A DNA stretch of 64,000 nt from NCBI GenBank assembly GCA_017848115.1, contig JAGAKZ010000030.1, forward strand, positions 1 through 64,000. The letters run 5' to 3'. The DNA is from Oscillospiraceae bacterium (lineage in GTDB: Bacteria > Bacillota > Clostridia > Oscillospirales > Ruminococcaceae). Every line of letters starts with the position of its first letter. The first letter of the stretch is position 1. A model generated the notes under the pieces. The model was given only the letters and a program-made list of their open reading frames with translations, was not told the origin of the DNA and searched no databases. The translations under genes were made by a program, and so were the position numbers. Of the stretch, positions 9,533 to 18,336 are shown piece after piece.

Positions 9533-10438
9533 ATGAAATTACAATTTAAAGAAATTTTTAAAAGTTTCGGTGAAAAGAAAGTATTAAAAGGTATTTCATT
9601 TACTGCAGAGAGCGGAATGGCTTTTGGAATACTCGGAAGAAACGGTGCTGGTAAGACTACGAGTATAAGAATACTTATGAATGTATTTGCCGCAGATAGC
9701 GGTGAAGTGCTTCTGGACGGAAAAAAACTTGACTATTCGAATCTTAAAATAGGTTATCTTCCGGAAGAAAGAGGACTTTATCCGAAAAAGAAAATAGCAG
9801 AACAGCTCTGGTATTTTGCTGAGCTAAAGGGAATGAATCATTCGGATGCGGTAAAGGCAGTTGATTATTGGCTCGAAAGGCTTGGAATGACAGAATATCG
9901 TGACAAGAAGCTTGAAGTTCTTTCAAAGGGAAATCAGCAGAAAATACAGCTTATAACAGCGATCGTACATGATCCTCAGATCATAGTGCTTGACGAACCT
10001 TTTTCAGGACTTGACCCGGTAAATGCGATGCTTCTCGAAGACACTGTAAAAGAAGAGATATCAAAAGGAAAGATCGTACTCTTTTCAAGCCATCAGATGA
10101 ATTACATAGAAGAGTTCTGTGAGCAGATAGCTATTTTAAATGACGGGCAGATCGCAATAAGCGGAAATATACGTGATATAAAGCGTAGTTATAAGAGGGA
10201 TAAACTTGTATTACGTTCAGATGACAAGGAAAAAATCATAAAGGATCTCGGAAATATATGCAGTTTGTATGAAAATGATTCACTTATGATAACACTTCCG
10301 GAGCCGGAGCAGAAAAAGGAAATGATGTCTAAACTGGTATCAGAGTACGATATTGATGAGATAAGAGTTTTTGAACCTACACTCAATGACATATTTGTAG
10401 AGTATACAGGCGGAGAAAAGGAGGAAGATAAGAAATGA
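9533..10438 (+). CDS. ABC transporter ATP-binding protein, NatA-like
   Basis: The 301-residue protein has a Walker A GRNGAGKTT (about residues 36-44), ABC signature LSKGNQQK, Walker B IIVLDEPFSGLDP, and an H-loop in SSHQM. A C-terminal DUF4162-like extension (about 215-301) is typical of exporters that pair with ABC-2 permeases such as NatAB. It follows GTAAGGAGG at 9511-9519. The last four bases overlap the start of the permease (ATGA). The cargo cannot be told from sequence; sodium, drug and lipid/peptide export are all seen in this family. Confidence 0.88.
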   Translation: MKLQFKEIFKSFGEKKVLKGISFTAESGMAFGILGRNGAGKTTSIRILMNVFAADSGEVLLDGKKLDYSNLKIGYLPEERGLYPKKKIAEQLWYFAELKGMNHSDAVKAVDYWLERLGMTEYRDKKLEVLSKGNQQKIQLITAIVHDPQIIVLDEPFSGLDPVNAMLLEDTVKEEISKGKIVLFSSHQMNYIEEFCEQIAILNDGQIAISGNIRDIKRSYKRDKLVLRSDDKEKIIKDLGNICSLYENDSLMITLPEPEQKKEMMSKLVSEYDIDEIRVFEPTLNDIFVEYTGGEKEEDKK

Positions 10439-11673
10439 AACAATTCGGAAGAATATTCAGATTTGAGCTGCGAGGATATCTTACCAACAAGGTTTTTGTC
10501 GGAGTTACAGCGCTGATAATGCTGGTGGTGGCATTTATAACATTTATCCCCAGATTTAGCGGGGATAAAGATGAAAATAAACCCGATGGTGCAGATGATA
10601 AAAAAGTAATGATAGTTTCTGTACATGATGACAGTGTTTCAGATGTGATGATAAATTCGTTCAAAGCGGCATTTGCAGATTATGATGTACAGCTTGGGAG
10701 TGGTGATGTTGAGAGTATAAAAAAACAGATAAAAGATGAAAAAGCTGAATGTGCATTTGTATTTGACACAATCACAACATATAAGTATTATGTAAATAAT
10801 CTTACTATGAGCGATACAAATATGGCAAGTGCAAATGAGCTTGTGCGTGGTGTTTATCAGATACTTGCGATGATCGAGGGCGGTATACCTGAAGTTGAGG
10901 CTCAGGAAATAATGAATGTCATGATAGAAGGCGAAAGTGTAAGTCTTGGTCAGGATCAGATCAATAATTTCTTCTACACATATATCATGATAATGGCACT
11001 TTATATGGTTATTGTGTTGTATGGACAGATGATCTCAACAAGCGTTGCTGCTGAAAAGAGTTCAAGAGCTATGGAACTTCTTATAACAAGTGCAAAGCCT
11101 GTAAATATGATGTTCGGTAAAGTGTTTGCGGCTTGTCTTGCAGGTTTTTTACAGCTTGCATTGATATTTGGATCGGCATATGTTTTCTATAATATAAACA
11201 AATCATATATGGAAGATATGAAGTTTATAAATACAGCGTTTGATATTCCGCTTGAACTCCTTATCTATATGCTGGTTTTCTTTGTATTAGGATTTCTTGT
11301 ATATGCTACAATGTATGGTGCGGTTGGTTCAACTGTTTCGAAGACAGAGGATCTCAATACAGCTTCTATGCCGGTTACATTTTTGTTTGTAATCGGATTT
11401 ATGATAGTAATAATGGCTATATCAGGTTCTACAGTAGATTCTCCGCTTATGAAGGTATGTTCGTTTATACCGTTTACTTCTCCTATGGTTATGTTTGCTC
11501 GTATAGCAATGAGTACTGTGCCGGTAACCGAGATCGCTGTTTCAATAGCAGTTCTGGTGGTTTCGGTATTTGTTATAGGAGTATTTTCTGCCAGAATATA
11601 CCGTGTCGGTGTCCTTATGTACGGTTCAGTATTAAAACCGGCTGATATATTGAAGCTTGCCAAGAAACAGTAA
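10435..11673 (+). CDS. ABC-2 type transporter permease, NatB-like
   Basis: The 412-residue membrane subunit of the exporter encoded just upstream. One TM segment lies near residues 20-40, then an extracytoplasmic domain of about 130 residues, then five or six TM segments from about 180 to 385. This is the ABC2_membrane_3 layout. The motif AAEKSSRAMELLITSAKP after the second TM is the conserved cytoplasmic coupling segment of this family. Substrate unknown. Confidence 0.85.
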   Translation: MKQFGRIFRFELRGYLTNKVFVGVTALIMLVVAFITFIPRFSGDKDENKPDGADDKKVMIVSVHDDSVSDVMINSFKAAFADYDVQLGSGDVESIKKQIKDEKAECAFVFDTITTYKYYVNNLTMSDTNMASANELVRGVYQILAMIEGGIPEVEAQEIMNVMIEGESVSLGQDQINNFFYTYIMIMALYMVIVLYGQMISTSVAAEKSSRAMELLITSAKPVNMMFGKVFAACLAGFLQLALIFGSAYVFYNINKSYMEDMKFINTAFDIPLELLIYMLVFFVLGFLVYATMYGAVGSTVSKTEDLNTASMPVTFLFVIGFMIVIMAISGSTVDSPLMKVCSFIPFTSPMVMFARIAMSTVPVTEIAVSIAVLVVSVFVIGVFSARIYRVGVLMYGSVLKPADILKLAKKQ

Positions 11674-11799
11674 TGTATAGGAATATGGCTAAAAACCACA
11701 ATAAAAACACAAACAAAGTAGAAAAATACATAAAATAAACATGCGAACCGTTTATGTGTTGTGATGTTGCACAAAAATAAAAATCTTTTGTTTTTTTAC

Positions 11800-11828
11800 T
11801 TGACTTGTCAGAAAAGTCATGCTATAAT
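11800..11828 (+). promoter_or_regulatory. Strong sigma-A promoter in a gene-free interval
   Basis: TTGACT (11800-11805), 17-base spacer, TATAAT (11823-11828). No open frame starts downstream before the terminator at 11929, so it probably drives a small RNA. Confidence 0.7.
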
Positions 11829-11834
11829 AATGAC

Positions 11835-11957
11835 AGTGTTAAGTTAATATTCGTTATTAAGATTAACACTCGTTTTGTTGTCTCCTTTCTTTTGTTCTAC
11901 ACATATTTATTTATCTCTTTTTATCTTTGCAGGACACCGTTTGTCCTGCATTTTTTA
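11835..11957 (+). ncRNA. Candidate small RNA of about 120 nt
   Basis: Between a near-consensus promoter (11800-11828) and a rho-independent terminator (GCAGGACA, CCGTT loop, TGTCCTGC, T-run; 11929-11957) there is no coding frame with a ribosome site. The 5' part folds as a hairpin: GTGTTAAGTTAATA pairs with TTATTAAGATTAACAC around 11837-11871. The middle is pyrimidine-rich and unpaired (TCTCCTTTCTTTTG at 11881-11894), complementary to Shine-Dalgarno sequences. This design is common in trans-acting Gram-positive small RNAs. It could instead be a terminated leader of the downstream lipoprotein gene (start 12037), with read-through under some condition. I know no family match. Confidence 0.5.
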
Positions 11958-12036
11958 TTTGTTATGATATAAAAGTAAGTGAGATGTAGTGTGCCTATTA
12001 ATAAAACAATAACAATGCTAAGGTGGTCAAAGTTTT

Positions 12037-12792
12037 ATGAAAAACTCACATTCTTTTTTGGCTGTTGCACTTGTGGCGACGATTGCTTTTTCATCATGTA
12101 ATGGTTCTAAGGAGTATGACAACGCACCTCCACTTATTACGCGTGCGTCTACATCAGCGACAACACCCGAGGAAATATATGTTATGCCGGAAATAGAAAA
12201 TGAGTATAAACCTGTAACGGAAGTAGTGACAGAACGTCCGATAGAAGATCCGGAAACCATAAGAAGCGGGACATGGTTCTGCTATGATCCGGTAGAGAGT
12301 AGCTATTTATTTTTTGACCATGTCACAAACATTGGTGCGGAAGTGCGTGTCAATAGTGGTCTGATAGAAGCTCTTTCCTGTACACCGGCAGAAGACAGGA
12401 GGAAATTGGAGTTTCATTCTAACCGATATAATTCTGATGTTGTAGTAAATTATATTGATCAGACTCATGCGGAGTTGGTGATCCCTGCACGTGATGGTGC
12501 AGAGCAAACGGTAAAGAAGCTTACTTATCTGTCGGAAAGAGATGTTTCGAAGTTTGTATTTTACACAGACGAGGAACTCGGAGAAATGGCTGTTGAATAC
12601 TATAATGATCATACTACAAGAAAAAATAAAAATCTCAAAGCTCAGTGCGTGACGACAGAGGATGCAATGGTTCAGATAAATGTTCACATTATTACGGGTA
12701 CAGGAGAAATGAAAATATATGAAACATATACAGTAGACAGAGCGGAAGCGGCAGGAACAGATGCTGCCGGAAATGCGATTGACCTTAAATAA
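12037..12792 (+). CDS. Hypothetical lipoprotein
   Basis: A 251-residue protein with a lipoprotein signal (lipobox FSSC, modified Cys20), a Thr/Pro/Glu-rich linker to about residue 75, then a beta-rich globular part (GTWFCYDPVESSYLFFD and following) of unknown family. It would be anchored to the outer face of the membrane. Similar modular lipoproteins with acidic Thr linkers are frequent in Ruminococcus. An AAGGTGG ribosome site precedes the ATG. The gene is followed by a hairpin of the repeat type seen again at 32.7-38.7 kb. Confidence 0.6.
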   Translation: MKNSHSFLAVALVATIAFSSCNGSKEYDNAPPLITRASTSATTPEEIYVMPEIENEYKPVTEVVTERPIEDPETIRSGTWFCYDPVESSYLFFDHVTNIGAEVRVNSGLIEALSCTPAEDRRKLEFHSNRYNSDVVVNYIDQTHAELVIPARDGAEQTVKKLTYLSERDVSKFVFYTDEELGEMAVEYYNDHTTRKNKNLKAQCVTTEDAMVQINVHIITGTGEMKIYETYTVDRAEAAGTDAAGNAIDLK

Positions 12793-12801
12793 TATTTCAA
12801 C

Positions 12802-12857
12802 AAACCACTATACATTTCTTATAAGTTAAATCCTGGAAATGTACAGTGGTTTATTTT
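12802..12857 (+). terminator. Terminator-like hairpin related to the AAACCACTGTA repeat family
   Basis: AAACCACTATACATTT and AAATGTACAGTGGTTT form the stem, followed by ATTTTA. The outer stem (AAACCACT/AGTGGTTT) matches the four hairpins between 32.7 and 38.7 kb, although the loop differs. The remainder of 12858-13140 is AT-rich and contains the rsmE promoter; I see nothing else there. Confidence 0.65.
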
Positions 12858-12989
12858 ACAGAAAATAATATAAGTTTTTTGTCGTGCAATAAATGATTGT
12901 TTGTGTAAAATCCAAATAACATAAATTGATTTTTGGTTTTTTTGCAAAAATTATAAATAAATTTTAGTGTATATAATATGCATTTTCTA

Positions 12990-13018
12990 TTGATTTATAT
13001 AAGAAAATATATTATAAT
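12990..13018 (+). promoter_or_regulatory. Sigma-A promoter upstream of rsmE
   Basis: TTGATT (12990-12995), 17-base spacer, TATAAT (13013-13018). The leader to the ATG at 13141 is about 115 bases. Confidence 0.5.
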
Positions 13019-13140
13019 ATAAGGTAGTAACTGAAATATAGCAGTATTTTGGTTGCAGATAATATTACGGTTTGTACATAAACTTTACAAGTCGGATAGA
13101 TCAGCATAAAAGGCATATGCTGAAGGGAGAAGTTAGTTAA

Positions 13141-13863
13141 ATGCCACGATTTTTTGTAGATAGTATAAGTGATGAAAAATATGCACAGATAACGGGCGAG
13201 GATGCAAGGCACATAAGCAGATCGTTACGAATGAAAAAAGAAGATACACTGATTGTATCATGCAATGGTATTGATTATTCATGCGTTATAAACGAGATTT
13301 CGGATGATCTTGTAAGCCTTGAAGTTTTGTTTTTTAATAAGTGCAAATCTGAACCAAGTATAGAGCTGACGCTTTATCAGGCTATGCCTAAACTTGATAA
13401 GCTTGAAATGATTATTCAGAAGTCTGTTGAGCTTGGAGCAAACAGGATAGTTCCTGTTCTTACACACCGTTGTGTTTCACGACCGACTCAGAAAGATTTT
13501 TCAAAAAAACTGATACGCTATCAGAAAATAGCTCTTGAGGCTGCCAAGCAGTCAGGAAGAGGCATAATTCCTGAAGTTTTGCCGATAATAAATTATGCTG
13601 AGGCGCTTGACCGTATGAAAAACTCAGATTGCCCGCTTATGTTCTATGAGCAAGGCGGAGTAAGGTTTTCGGAAGTTAATTTTGAATCAGTAAAGACGGT
13701 TTCGTTGCTTATAGGTAGCGAAGGTGGGTTCGATGAAGAGGAAGTTGCAAAGGCAGACGATGCGGGAGTAAAGCGTATATGGCTTGGCGACAGGATACTC
13801 AGATGTGAGACTGCACCGCTTGCAGCGATATCTGTGACAATGTTTCTTACCGGAAATTTATAA
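13141..13863 (+). CDS. rsmE: 16S rRNA m3U1498 methyltransferase
   Basis: The 240-residue SPOUT-family methyltransferase uses SAM to methylate N3 of U1498 in the decoding region of 16S rRNA. An N-terminal PUA-like domain (about residues 1-70, with DARHISRSLRMKKEDT) is followed by the knotted catalytic domain. Typical motifs are KSVELGANRIVPVLTHRC, LIGSEGGF (SAM-binding) and LGDRILRCETAPL near the C-terminus. Length and motifs are those of the family. An AGGGAGAAG ribosome site lies at about 13123-13131. Confidence 0.92.
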   Translation: MPRFFVDSISDEKYAQITGEDARHISRSLRMKKEDTLIVSCNGIDYSCVINEISDDLVSLEVLFFNKCKSEPSIELTLYQAMPKLDKLEMIIQKSVELGANRIVPVLTHRCVSRPTQKDFSKKLIRYQKIALEAAKQSGRGIIPEVLPIINYAEALDRMKNSDCPLMFYEQGGVRFSEVNFESVKTVSLLIGSEGGFDEEEVAKADDAGVKRIWLGDRILRCETAPLAAISVTMFLTGNL

Positions 13864-13933
13864 CCGGATGACAGACTGCAGAGGTCATCGTGGATAAAGA
13901 TATATTTTTTCTGCAGAGAATGGAGAATTTATT

Positions 13934-14263
13934 ATGAAAAGTTCAGTTTTAGGTATATTTGCAGCAGCTGTATCAGTAACAGCAGCTATATTTACAGTAA
14001 TGGCGTTAAAGAAACATAGCGAAAAGAAAAAATATCGTAACTATGATTGTGATTATGATTGCGACTATGACTGCGACTGCGATTGCGACTGTGACGACTG
14101 CGATTGTGATTGCGATTTTGAAGACTGTGACTTTGAAGATTTCTCTATCGAGGACGAATGTGATATCGATGACTTTGATGACGCAGACATAAGTGATCTT
14201 GATGATATGACAGAGGAAAAAGAAGAGGAAATTGAAATAGCAGCAGACAAGGAAGAAAAATAA
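13934..14263 (+). CDS. Membrane-anchored Asp/Cys-repeat protein
   Basis: A 109-residue protein with one N-terminal hydrophobic segment (about residues 5-25), a short basic stretch (KKHSEKKKYR), then a run of alternating Asp-Cys/Asp-Tyr-Asp-Cys units (about residues 37-65) containing roughly a dozen cysteines. It ends in an acidic Glu/Asp tail. The ATG follows AATGGAGAATTT. Net charge is strongly negative. The cytoplasmic or exposed acidic-Cys tail suggests metal or cation binding, but no family is recognised. It lies between rsmE and recA and is closed by its own terminator. Confidence 0.6.
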   Translation: MKSSVLGIFAAAVSVTAAIFTVMALKKHSEKKKYRNYDCDYDCDYDCDCDCDCDDCDCDCDFEDCDFEDFSIEDECDIDDFDDADISDLDDMTEEKEEEIEIAADKEEK

Positions 14264-14283
14264 TTTTTATTCTGATTTTTGAG

Positions 14284-14312
14284 GCAGGACAGAGTTTTCT
14301 GTCCTGCTTTAG
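14284..14312 (+). terminator. Rho-independent terminator
   Basis: GCAGGACAG, AGTTTT loop, CTGTCCTGC, then TTT. It separates the Asp/Cys-rich gene from recA. Confidence 0.75.
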
Positions 14313-14351
14313 TGTTAAAATAAATAAAAATCAAAGTTTTGGAGGATGTAT

Positions 14352-15542
14352 ATGGCTAAGGAAATAAAGAAAAAGACACTACAGGTTCCGGTTGGAAATG
14401 ATGAAAAGAAAAAAGCACTGGAAATGGCTATTGCACAGATTGAAAAGACATATGGTGCAGGTGCCGTTATGCGTCTTGGTCAGACAAAGAGCCTTGATGT
14501 TGAGGTAGTTCCTACAGGTTCTATGACACTTGATATGGCACTTGGAATAGGCGGTGTGCCGAGAGGACGTATAGTTGAAGTTTACGGCCCTGAAAGTTCG
14601 GGTAAAACTACAGTTGCATTACATATAGTTGCAGAAGCTCAGAAGCAGGGTGGAAATGCGGCGTTTATTGACGTTGAACATGCTCTTGATCCTGTTTATG
14701 CAAGTGCGCTTGGTGTAAATATTGATGATCTTCTTGTTTCTCAGCCCGACAGCGGTGAACAGGCTCTTGAAATAGCAGAAGCACTTGTTCGTTCAGGCGC
14801 TATTGACGTTATCGTACTTGACTCTGTTGCGGCTATGGTAACAAAGGCTGAAATCGATGGCGAAATGGGCGACCTTCATGTAGGTCAGCTTGCAAGACTT
14901 ATGTCACAGGCGATGAGAAAACTTACATCAGTAATTTCCAAGTCAAACTGTGTTGCGATATTTATAAACCAGGTTCGTGAAAAGATAGGCGTTATGTACG
15001 GAAACCCTGAAACAACTCCGGGTGGCCGTGCTCTTAAATTCTATTCATCAGTTCGTATAGAGGTAAGAAAAGGTGAAGCACTTAAGAGCGGTACAGATGT
15101 AATAGGTGCAAGAACAAGATGTAAGGTTGTAAAGAACAAAGTGGCACCTCCTTTCAAAGAATGTGAATTTGACATCATGTATGGTCAGGGAATTTCACGA
15201 GTAGGAGAAGTACTTGACCTTGCAGTAGAACTCGACATTGTAAAAAAAGGCGGTGCGTGGTTCAGTTATAATGATACGAAACTCGGACAGGGACGTGACA
15301 ATGTAAAAGAACTTCTCAAAAACGATCCTGCACTCATGCTTGAAATAGAAGAAAAAATCAAAGAAAATGCAGAAAATATCGTTATGACATCAAAGAAAAA
15401 CAAGAAAAATTCCAAGCTTGACGAAGCAGCAGATGCAGCGGCGGCAGTAACAGCAGATTCCAAGTCTGCCAAAAAAGATGATGTTTCAATAAGTGCGGAA
15501 GATGATTTTGAAGAATTTGCACCGGCCGGTGATGATGAGTGA
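14352..15542 (+). CDS. recA: Recombinase RecA
   Basis: A DNA strand-exchange ATPase and LexA coprotease of about 396 residues. Walker A is GPESSGKT (about residues 72-79). Other hallmarks are EHALDPVYA, the Walker [12 protein letters not shown], loop L1/L2 region EIDGEMGD and [12 protein letters not shown], and [14 protein letters not shown]. The C-terminus is extended, Ala/Lys/Asp-rich and acidic. ATG 14346 abuts GGAGG (14341-14345), so ATG 14352, six bases from the site, is the likelier start (MAKEIKKK). The recX gene overlaps its stop codon. Confidence 0.96.
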   Translation: MAKEIKKKTLQVPVGNDEKKKALEMAIAQIEKTYGAGAVMRLGQTKSLDVEVVPTGSMTLDMALGIGGVPRGRIVEVYGPESSGKTTVALHIVAEAQKQGGNAAFIDVEHALDPVYASALGVNIDDLLVSQPDSGEQALEIAEALVRSGAIDVIVLDSVAAMVTKAEIDGEMGDLHVGQLARLMSQAMRKLTSVISKSNCVAIFINQVREKIGVMYGNPETTPGGRALKFYSSVRIEVRKGEALKSGTDVIGARTRCKVVKNKVAPPFKECEFDIMYGQGISRVGEVLDLAVELDIVKKGGAWFSYNDTKLGQGRDNVKELLKNDPALMLEIEEKIKENAENIVMTSKKNKKNSKLDEAADAAAAVTADSKSAKKDDVSISAEDDFEEFAPAGDDE

Positions 15543-16150
15543 TAATAACTTCTCTTGAAAAATACAAGGGCAGTACATATGAGGTAACGGTTGACAAGCA
15601 AAAAATTTATCTTCATAAGGATATCATACTGGACTTTGGTATAAAGGTTTCAAAAGAGATATCCGAAGAAAAGCTTGAAGAGATACTGGAAGCTTCCGAA
15701 AAGAGACGTGCGTTTGAAAGAGCAATGTACCTGCTTGATTACAGAGATTACTCTTATCGGGAGCTTTTCGGAAAGCTTTCTGAAAGCTACGAAGAAGATA
15801 TATGTTTTTATGTACTAAACAAACTTGCCGGTCTGGGATTTATAGATGACAGAAGGTATGCCCGTAATCTGGCAAGAAAATATGTAGAAGTAAAAAAATA
15901 CGGCTTTTACCGAGCTTCAAATGAAATGCGCCGTAAGGGCTTAAGTCGTGATATCGTTGATGAAGCGTTATCAGAATACGATGAAAAGATACATGACATA
16001 CTGACAGAGCTTATAATGAAGAAATATTATGATTCCTTGGAGGACAGGGATAAGCTCAGGAAAATGAAAAACGCACTTGTGCGTCAGGGGTATAGTTTTG
16101 ATGAAATAAATACGGTTATCAGAGAACTTGAAGTCTGTGATGACGAATAA
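15539..16150 (+). CDS. recX: Regulatory protein RecX
   Basis: The 203-residue helical protein modulates RecA filaments. It has the tandem three-helix RecX repeats, with the signature [13 protein letters not shown] and [18 protein letters not shown]. It starts at GTG 15539, overlapping the recA stop by four bases (GTGA), so it is translationally coupled to recA. An N-terminal part of about 60 residues ([14 protein letters not shown]) is typical of Clostridia RecX. Confidence 0.9.
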   Translation: MIITSLEKYKGSTYEVTVDKQKIYLHKDIILDFGIKVSKEISEEKLEEILEASEKRRAFERAMYLLDYRDYSYRELFGKLSESYEEDICFYVLNKLAGLGFIDDRRYARNLARKYVEVKKYGFYRASNEMRRKGLSRDIVDEALSEYDEKIHDILTELIMKKYYDSLEDRDKLRKMKNALVRQGYSFDEINTVIRELEVCDDE

Positions 16151-16174
16151 AAAAATAAAGGTGGTTAATTCCCG

Positions 16175-17518
16175 ATGCCCATAAATATTGGAATGGTGTC
16201 ACTTGGTTGTTCTAAAAATCTTGTTGACAGTGAAAGAATGCTCTATAAAATAAGAGAGCGTGGCTACAAGCTTGTAACCGATCCTGCCAAGGCAAATGTT
16301 GTAGTTATAAATACTTGTGGTTTTATTCAGTCAGCAAAAGAAGAAGCTATAGAAACTATTCTTGAGCTGGCAAAACTCAAAGAAGAAGGTACTATAAAGA
16401 AAATAGTCGTAACAGGTTGTCTTGCCCAGAGATATAAGGAAGAAATGGCGGAAGAATTCAAAGATGAGATAGATGCTGTTGTGGGTATAGGCAATAATGA
16501 GGATATTATAGATATCATAGACAGAGTGCTTGCAAATGAGCGTGTTGTCGAATTTAAAGATAAACTCAGCCTTAAACTTACAGGTAAACGTATAATATCC
16601 ACACTTCCGTTCTTTACATATCTTAAAATTGCCGAGGGTTGCAGTAACTGTTGCTCATATTGTGCTATCCCGATGATAAGAGGCAAATTCAGAAGTGTCC
16701 CGATGGAAGATGTTCTTTCAGAGGCTAAGTGGCTTGTAGAAAACGGTGTTACTGAACTTAATGTGGTAGCACAGGATTCCACGAGATATGGCGAAGATCT
16801 TTACGGAAAATCAGAGCTTCCGTCGCTTCTGAAAAAATTGTGTGCTATAGAAGGCGTCAGATGGGTACGAGTACTTTACTGTTATCCTGAAAGAATAACG
16901 GATGAACTCATAGAGACTATAGCTTCAGAACCAAAGATAGTAAAATACCTTGATATTCCGATACAGCACAGTGACAAGGATATTCTGAAGGCTATGGGCA
17001 GAGGCGGAAGCGAAGAAGAACTCAGAGTGCTTTTTGGAAAACTGCGTGAAAAGATTCCGGGACTCGTTATAAGAACAACACTTATCACAGGTTTTCCGGG
17101 TGAAACAGAAGAGCAGTTCAATTCTATGGCAGAATTTATAAAAGAAATGGAATTTGACAGGCTTGGCTGTTTCCCTTATTCTGAAGAAGAAGGAACAAAG
17201 GCAGCTGATATGCCAGATCAGGTTGACGAAGAAGTACGTGTGCATCGTGCAGAGATAATCATGCAACAGCAACAGCTTATAAGTGAGAGAAAAAATAACG
17301 AGAAAATCGGAAAAGTTCTTCAGGCTGTTGTCGAAGGCTATGATCAGTGGGGTGAATGTTATTTTGGAAGAACTCAAAGTGACGCTCCTGATATTGACGG
17401 AAAGATATTTTTTGACTCAGCACAAAAACTTGCAGTGGGTCAGTTTGTAAATGTAAAAGTGGCAGAAGCGCTTGATTATGATCTGATGGGAGAGGTGACA
17501 GATGAACCTGCCGAATAA
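16175..17518 (+). CDS. rimO: Ribosomal protein uS12 methylthiotransferase
   Basis: The 447-residue radical-SAM enzyme adds a methylthio group to an Asp of ribosomal protein S12. The N-terminal MTTase domain (VSLGCSKNLVDSE; further Cys in NTCGF and TGCLAQR) binds one [4Fe-4S] cluster. The radical SAM motif is CSNCCSYC (about residue 156-163), and a C-terminal TRAM domain starts near residue 375. VSLGCSKNLVDSE marks RimO rather than MiaB. It lies 24 bases after recX and overlaps the next gene by 17 bases. Confidence 0.94.
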   Translation: MPINIGMVSLGCSKNLVDSERMLYKIRERGYKLVTDPAKANVVVINTCGFIQSAKEEAIETILELAKLKEEGTIKKIVVTGCLAQRYKEEMAEEFKDEIDAVVGIGNNEDIIDIIDRVLANERVVEFKDKLSLKLTGKRIISTLPFFTYLKIAEGCSNCCSYCAIPMIRGKFRSVPMEDVLSEAKWLVENGVTELNVVAQDSTRYGEDLYGKSELPSLLKKLCAIEGVRWVRVLYCYPERITDELIETIASEPKIVKYLDIPIQHSDKDILKAMGRGGSEEELRVLFGKLREKIPGLVIRTTLITGFPGETEEQFNSMAEFIKEMEFDRLGCFPYSEEEGTKAADMPDQVDEEVRVHRAEIIMQQQQLISERKNNEKIGKVLQAVVEGYDQWGECYFGRTQSDAPDIDGKIFFDSAQKLAVGQFVNVKVAEALDYDLMGEVTDEPAE

Positions 17519-18050
17519 ACTTACTCTTTTAAGAGTTATACTTGTACCATTTTTTATATTATTCTTCTACCTTGATAAAGTGCCGGGAAATTATCTGATA
17601 GCATTTATCCTGTTTGCTGTAGCTTCTATAACCGATGCACTTGACGGGCATATTGCAAGAAAGAATAATCTTATAACCAATTTCGGTAAATTTCTTGATC
17701 CGCTTGCTGACAAGGTGCTTGTTGTTGCGGCGTTGTGTTGTTTTGTAGAAAAGGGTCTTATGTCTGCTATACCGCTTATCATAATAGTTTCAAGAGAGTT
17801 TATGGTTTCAGGACTTCGCCTTGTTGTTGCTAATGAAGGTGTAGTTGTGGCGGCCGGTATATGGGGTAAGCTAAAAACTGCATTTACTATGGTTGCGATA
17901 GTGATGATACTTATTTTCTGTATAGCCGGTGTTACTGAAAAGTTTTCAATGATTTCGGATATATTGGTATGGATTTCAACTATTTTGACTATTATATCCG
18001 GTGGAGTATATCTAAAAGGGTATTGGAAGTATATAGATACTGATAAATAA
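17502..18050 (+). CDS. pgsA: CDP-diacylglycerol-glycerol-3-phosphate 3-phosphatidyltransferase
   Basis: The 182-residue membrane enzyme makes phosphatidylglycerol phosphate. The CDP-alcohol phosphotransferase motif is present as D-A-x2-DGHIAR-x8-G-x3-D-x3-D (SITDALDGHIARKNN then FGKFLDPLADK). About five or six TM segments are visible. It starts inside rimO (17-base overlap), so the two are translationally coupled. The order rimO-pgsA is common in Clostridia. Confidence 0.93.
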   Translation: MNLPNKLTLLRVILVPFFILFFYLDKVPGNYLIAFILFAVASITDALDGHIARKNNLITNFGKFLDPLADKVLVVAALCCFVEKGLMSAIPLIIIVSREFMVSGLRLVVANEGVVVAAGIWGKLKTAFTMVAIVMILIFCIAGVTEKFSMISDILVWISTILTIISGGVYLKGYWKYIDTDK

Positions 18051-18090
18051 AAAAATGCTCTCGCATAAAAAAAGTGCGAGGGCATTTTTT
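18051..18090 (+). terminator. Rho-independent terminator after pgsA
   Basis: AAATGCTCTCGCA, loop, TGCGAGGGCATTT with flanking A- and T-runs. It ends the recA-pgsA transcription unit. Confidence 0.85.
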
Positions 18091-18127
18091 ATAAGTTTTA
18101 ATCCAAAAATTTACATCTAGATGTTAA

Positions 18128-18284
18128 AAAACATTCCGATACCAGTAGCAGCCTGAAATCGGAATGTCTTTTAGCTTTTAATTTTTGTTGAAAACTTTGA
18201 TGTAAAGTTTTTTTACCTTAATTTAAATGTATTGCATAGAGAGCAAAATATGTAAGGATTTTTTAGTTGCTCTCTGTGCCTCTA
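18128..18284 (-). ncRNA. Candidate ECF-controlled small RNA or 3' transcript
   Basis: On the minus strand, just after the anti-sigma-like gene ends, a promoter-like motif (18292-18320) identical in layout to that of the sigma gene is followed by about 150 bases with no coding frame. These end at a terminator (18131-18167 with T-run). The interval can form a hairpin GAGAGCA...TGCTCTC (plus coordinates about 18236-18272). It could be a small RNA made when the ECF sigma factor is active. Alternatively the terminator merely ends the sigma operon and the motif is a relic. Confidence 0.4.
18131..18167 (-). terminator. Terminator for the ECF sigma / anti-sigma operon
   Basis: The stem ACATTCCGAT / ATCGGAATGT reads into a run of six T on the minus strand, so it acts mainly leftwards. 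Confidence 0.7.
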
Positions 18285-18291
18285 CACTAAT

Positions 18292-18320
18292 AATACAATC
18301 TACCACCCTAAAAGGTTACA
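18292..18320 (-). promoter_or_regulatory. ECF-type promoter motif downstream of the anti-sigma gene
   Basis: Reading the minus strand: TGTAACCTTTT (18320-18310), 11 bases, TTGTATT (18298-18292). The same two blocks with the same 11-base gap occur in front of the sigma gene (20302-20274). TGTAAC-type -35 boxes are typical of ECF sigma factors. Confidence 0.6.
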
Positions 18321-18336
18321 CTAAAAAATATTTTTT

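Noticed and set aside
18107..18127. Short palindrome ACATCTAGATGT as an operator
   Set aside because: It lies between two terminators with no promoter nearby; probably chance.
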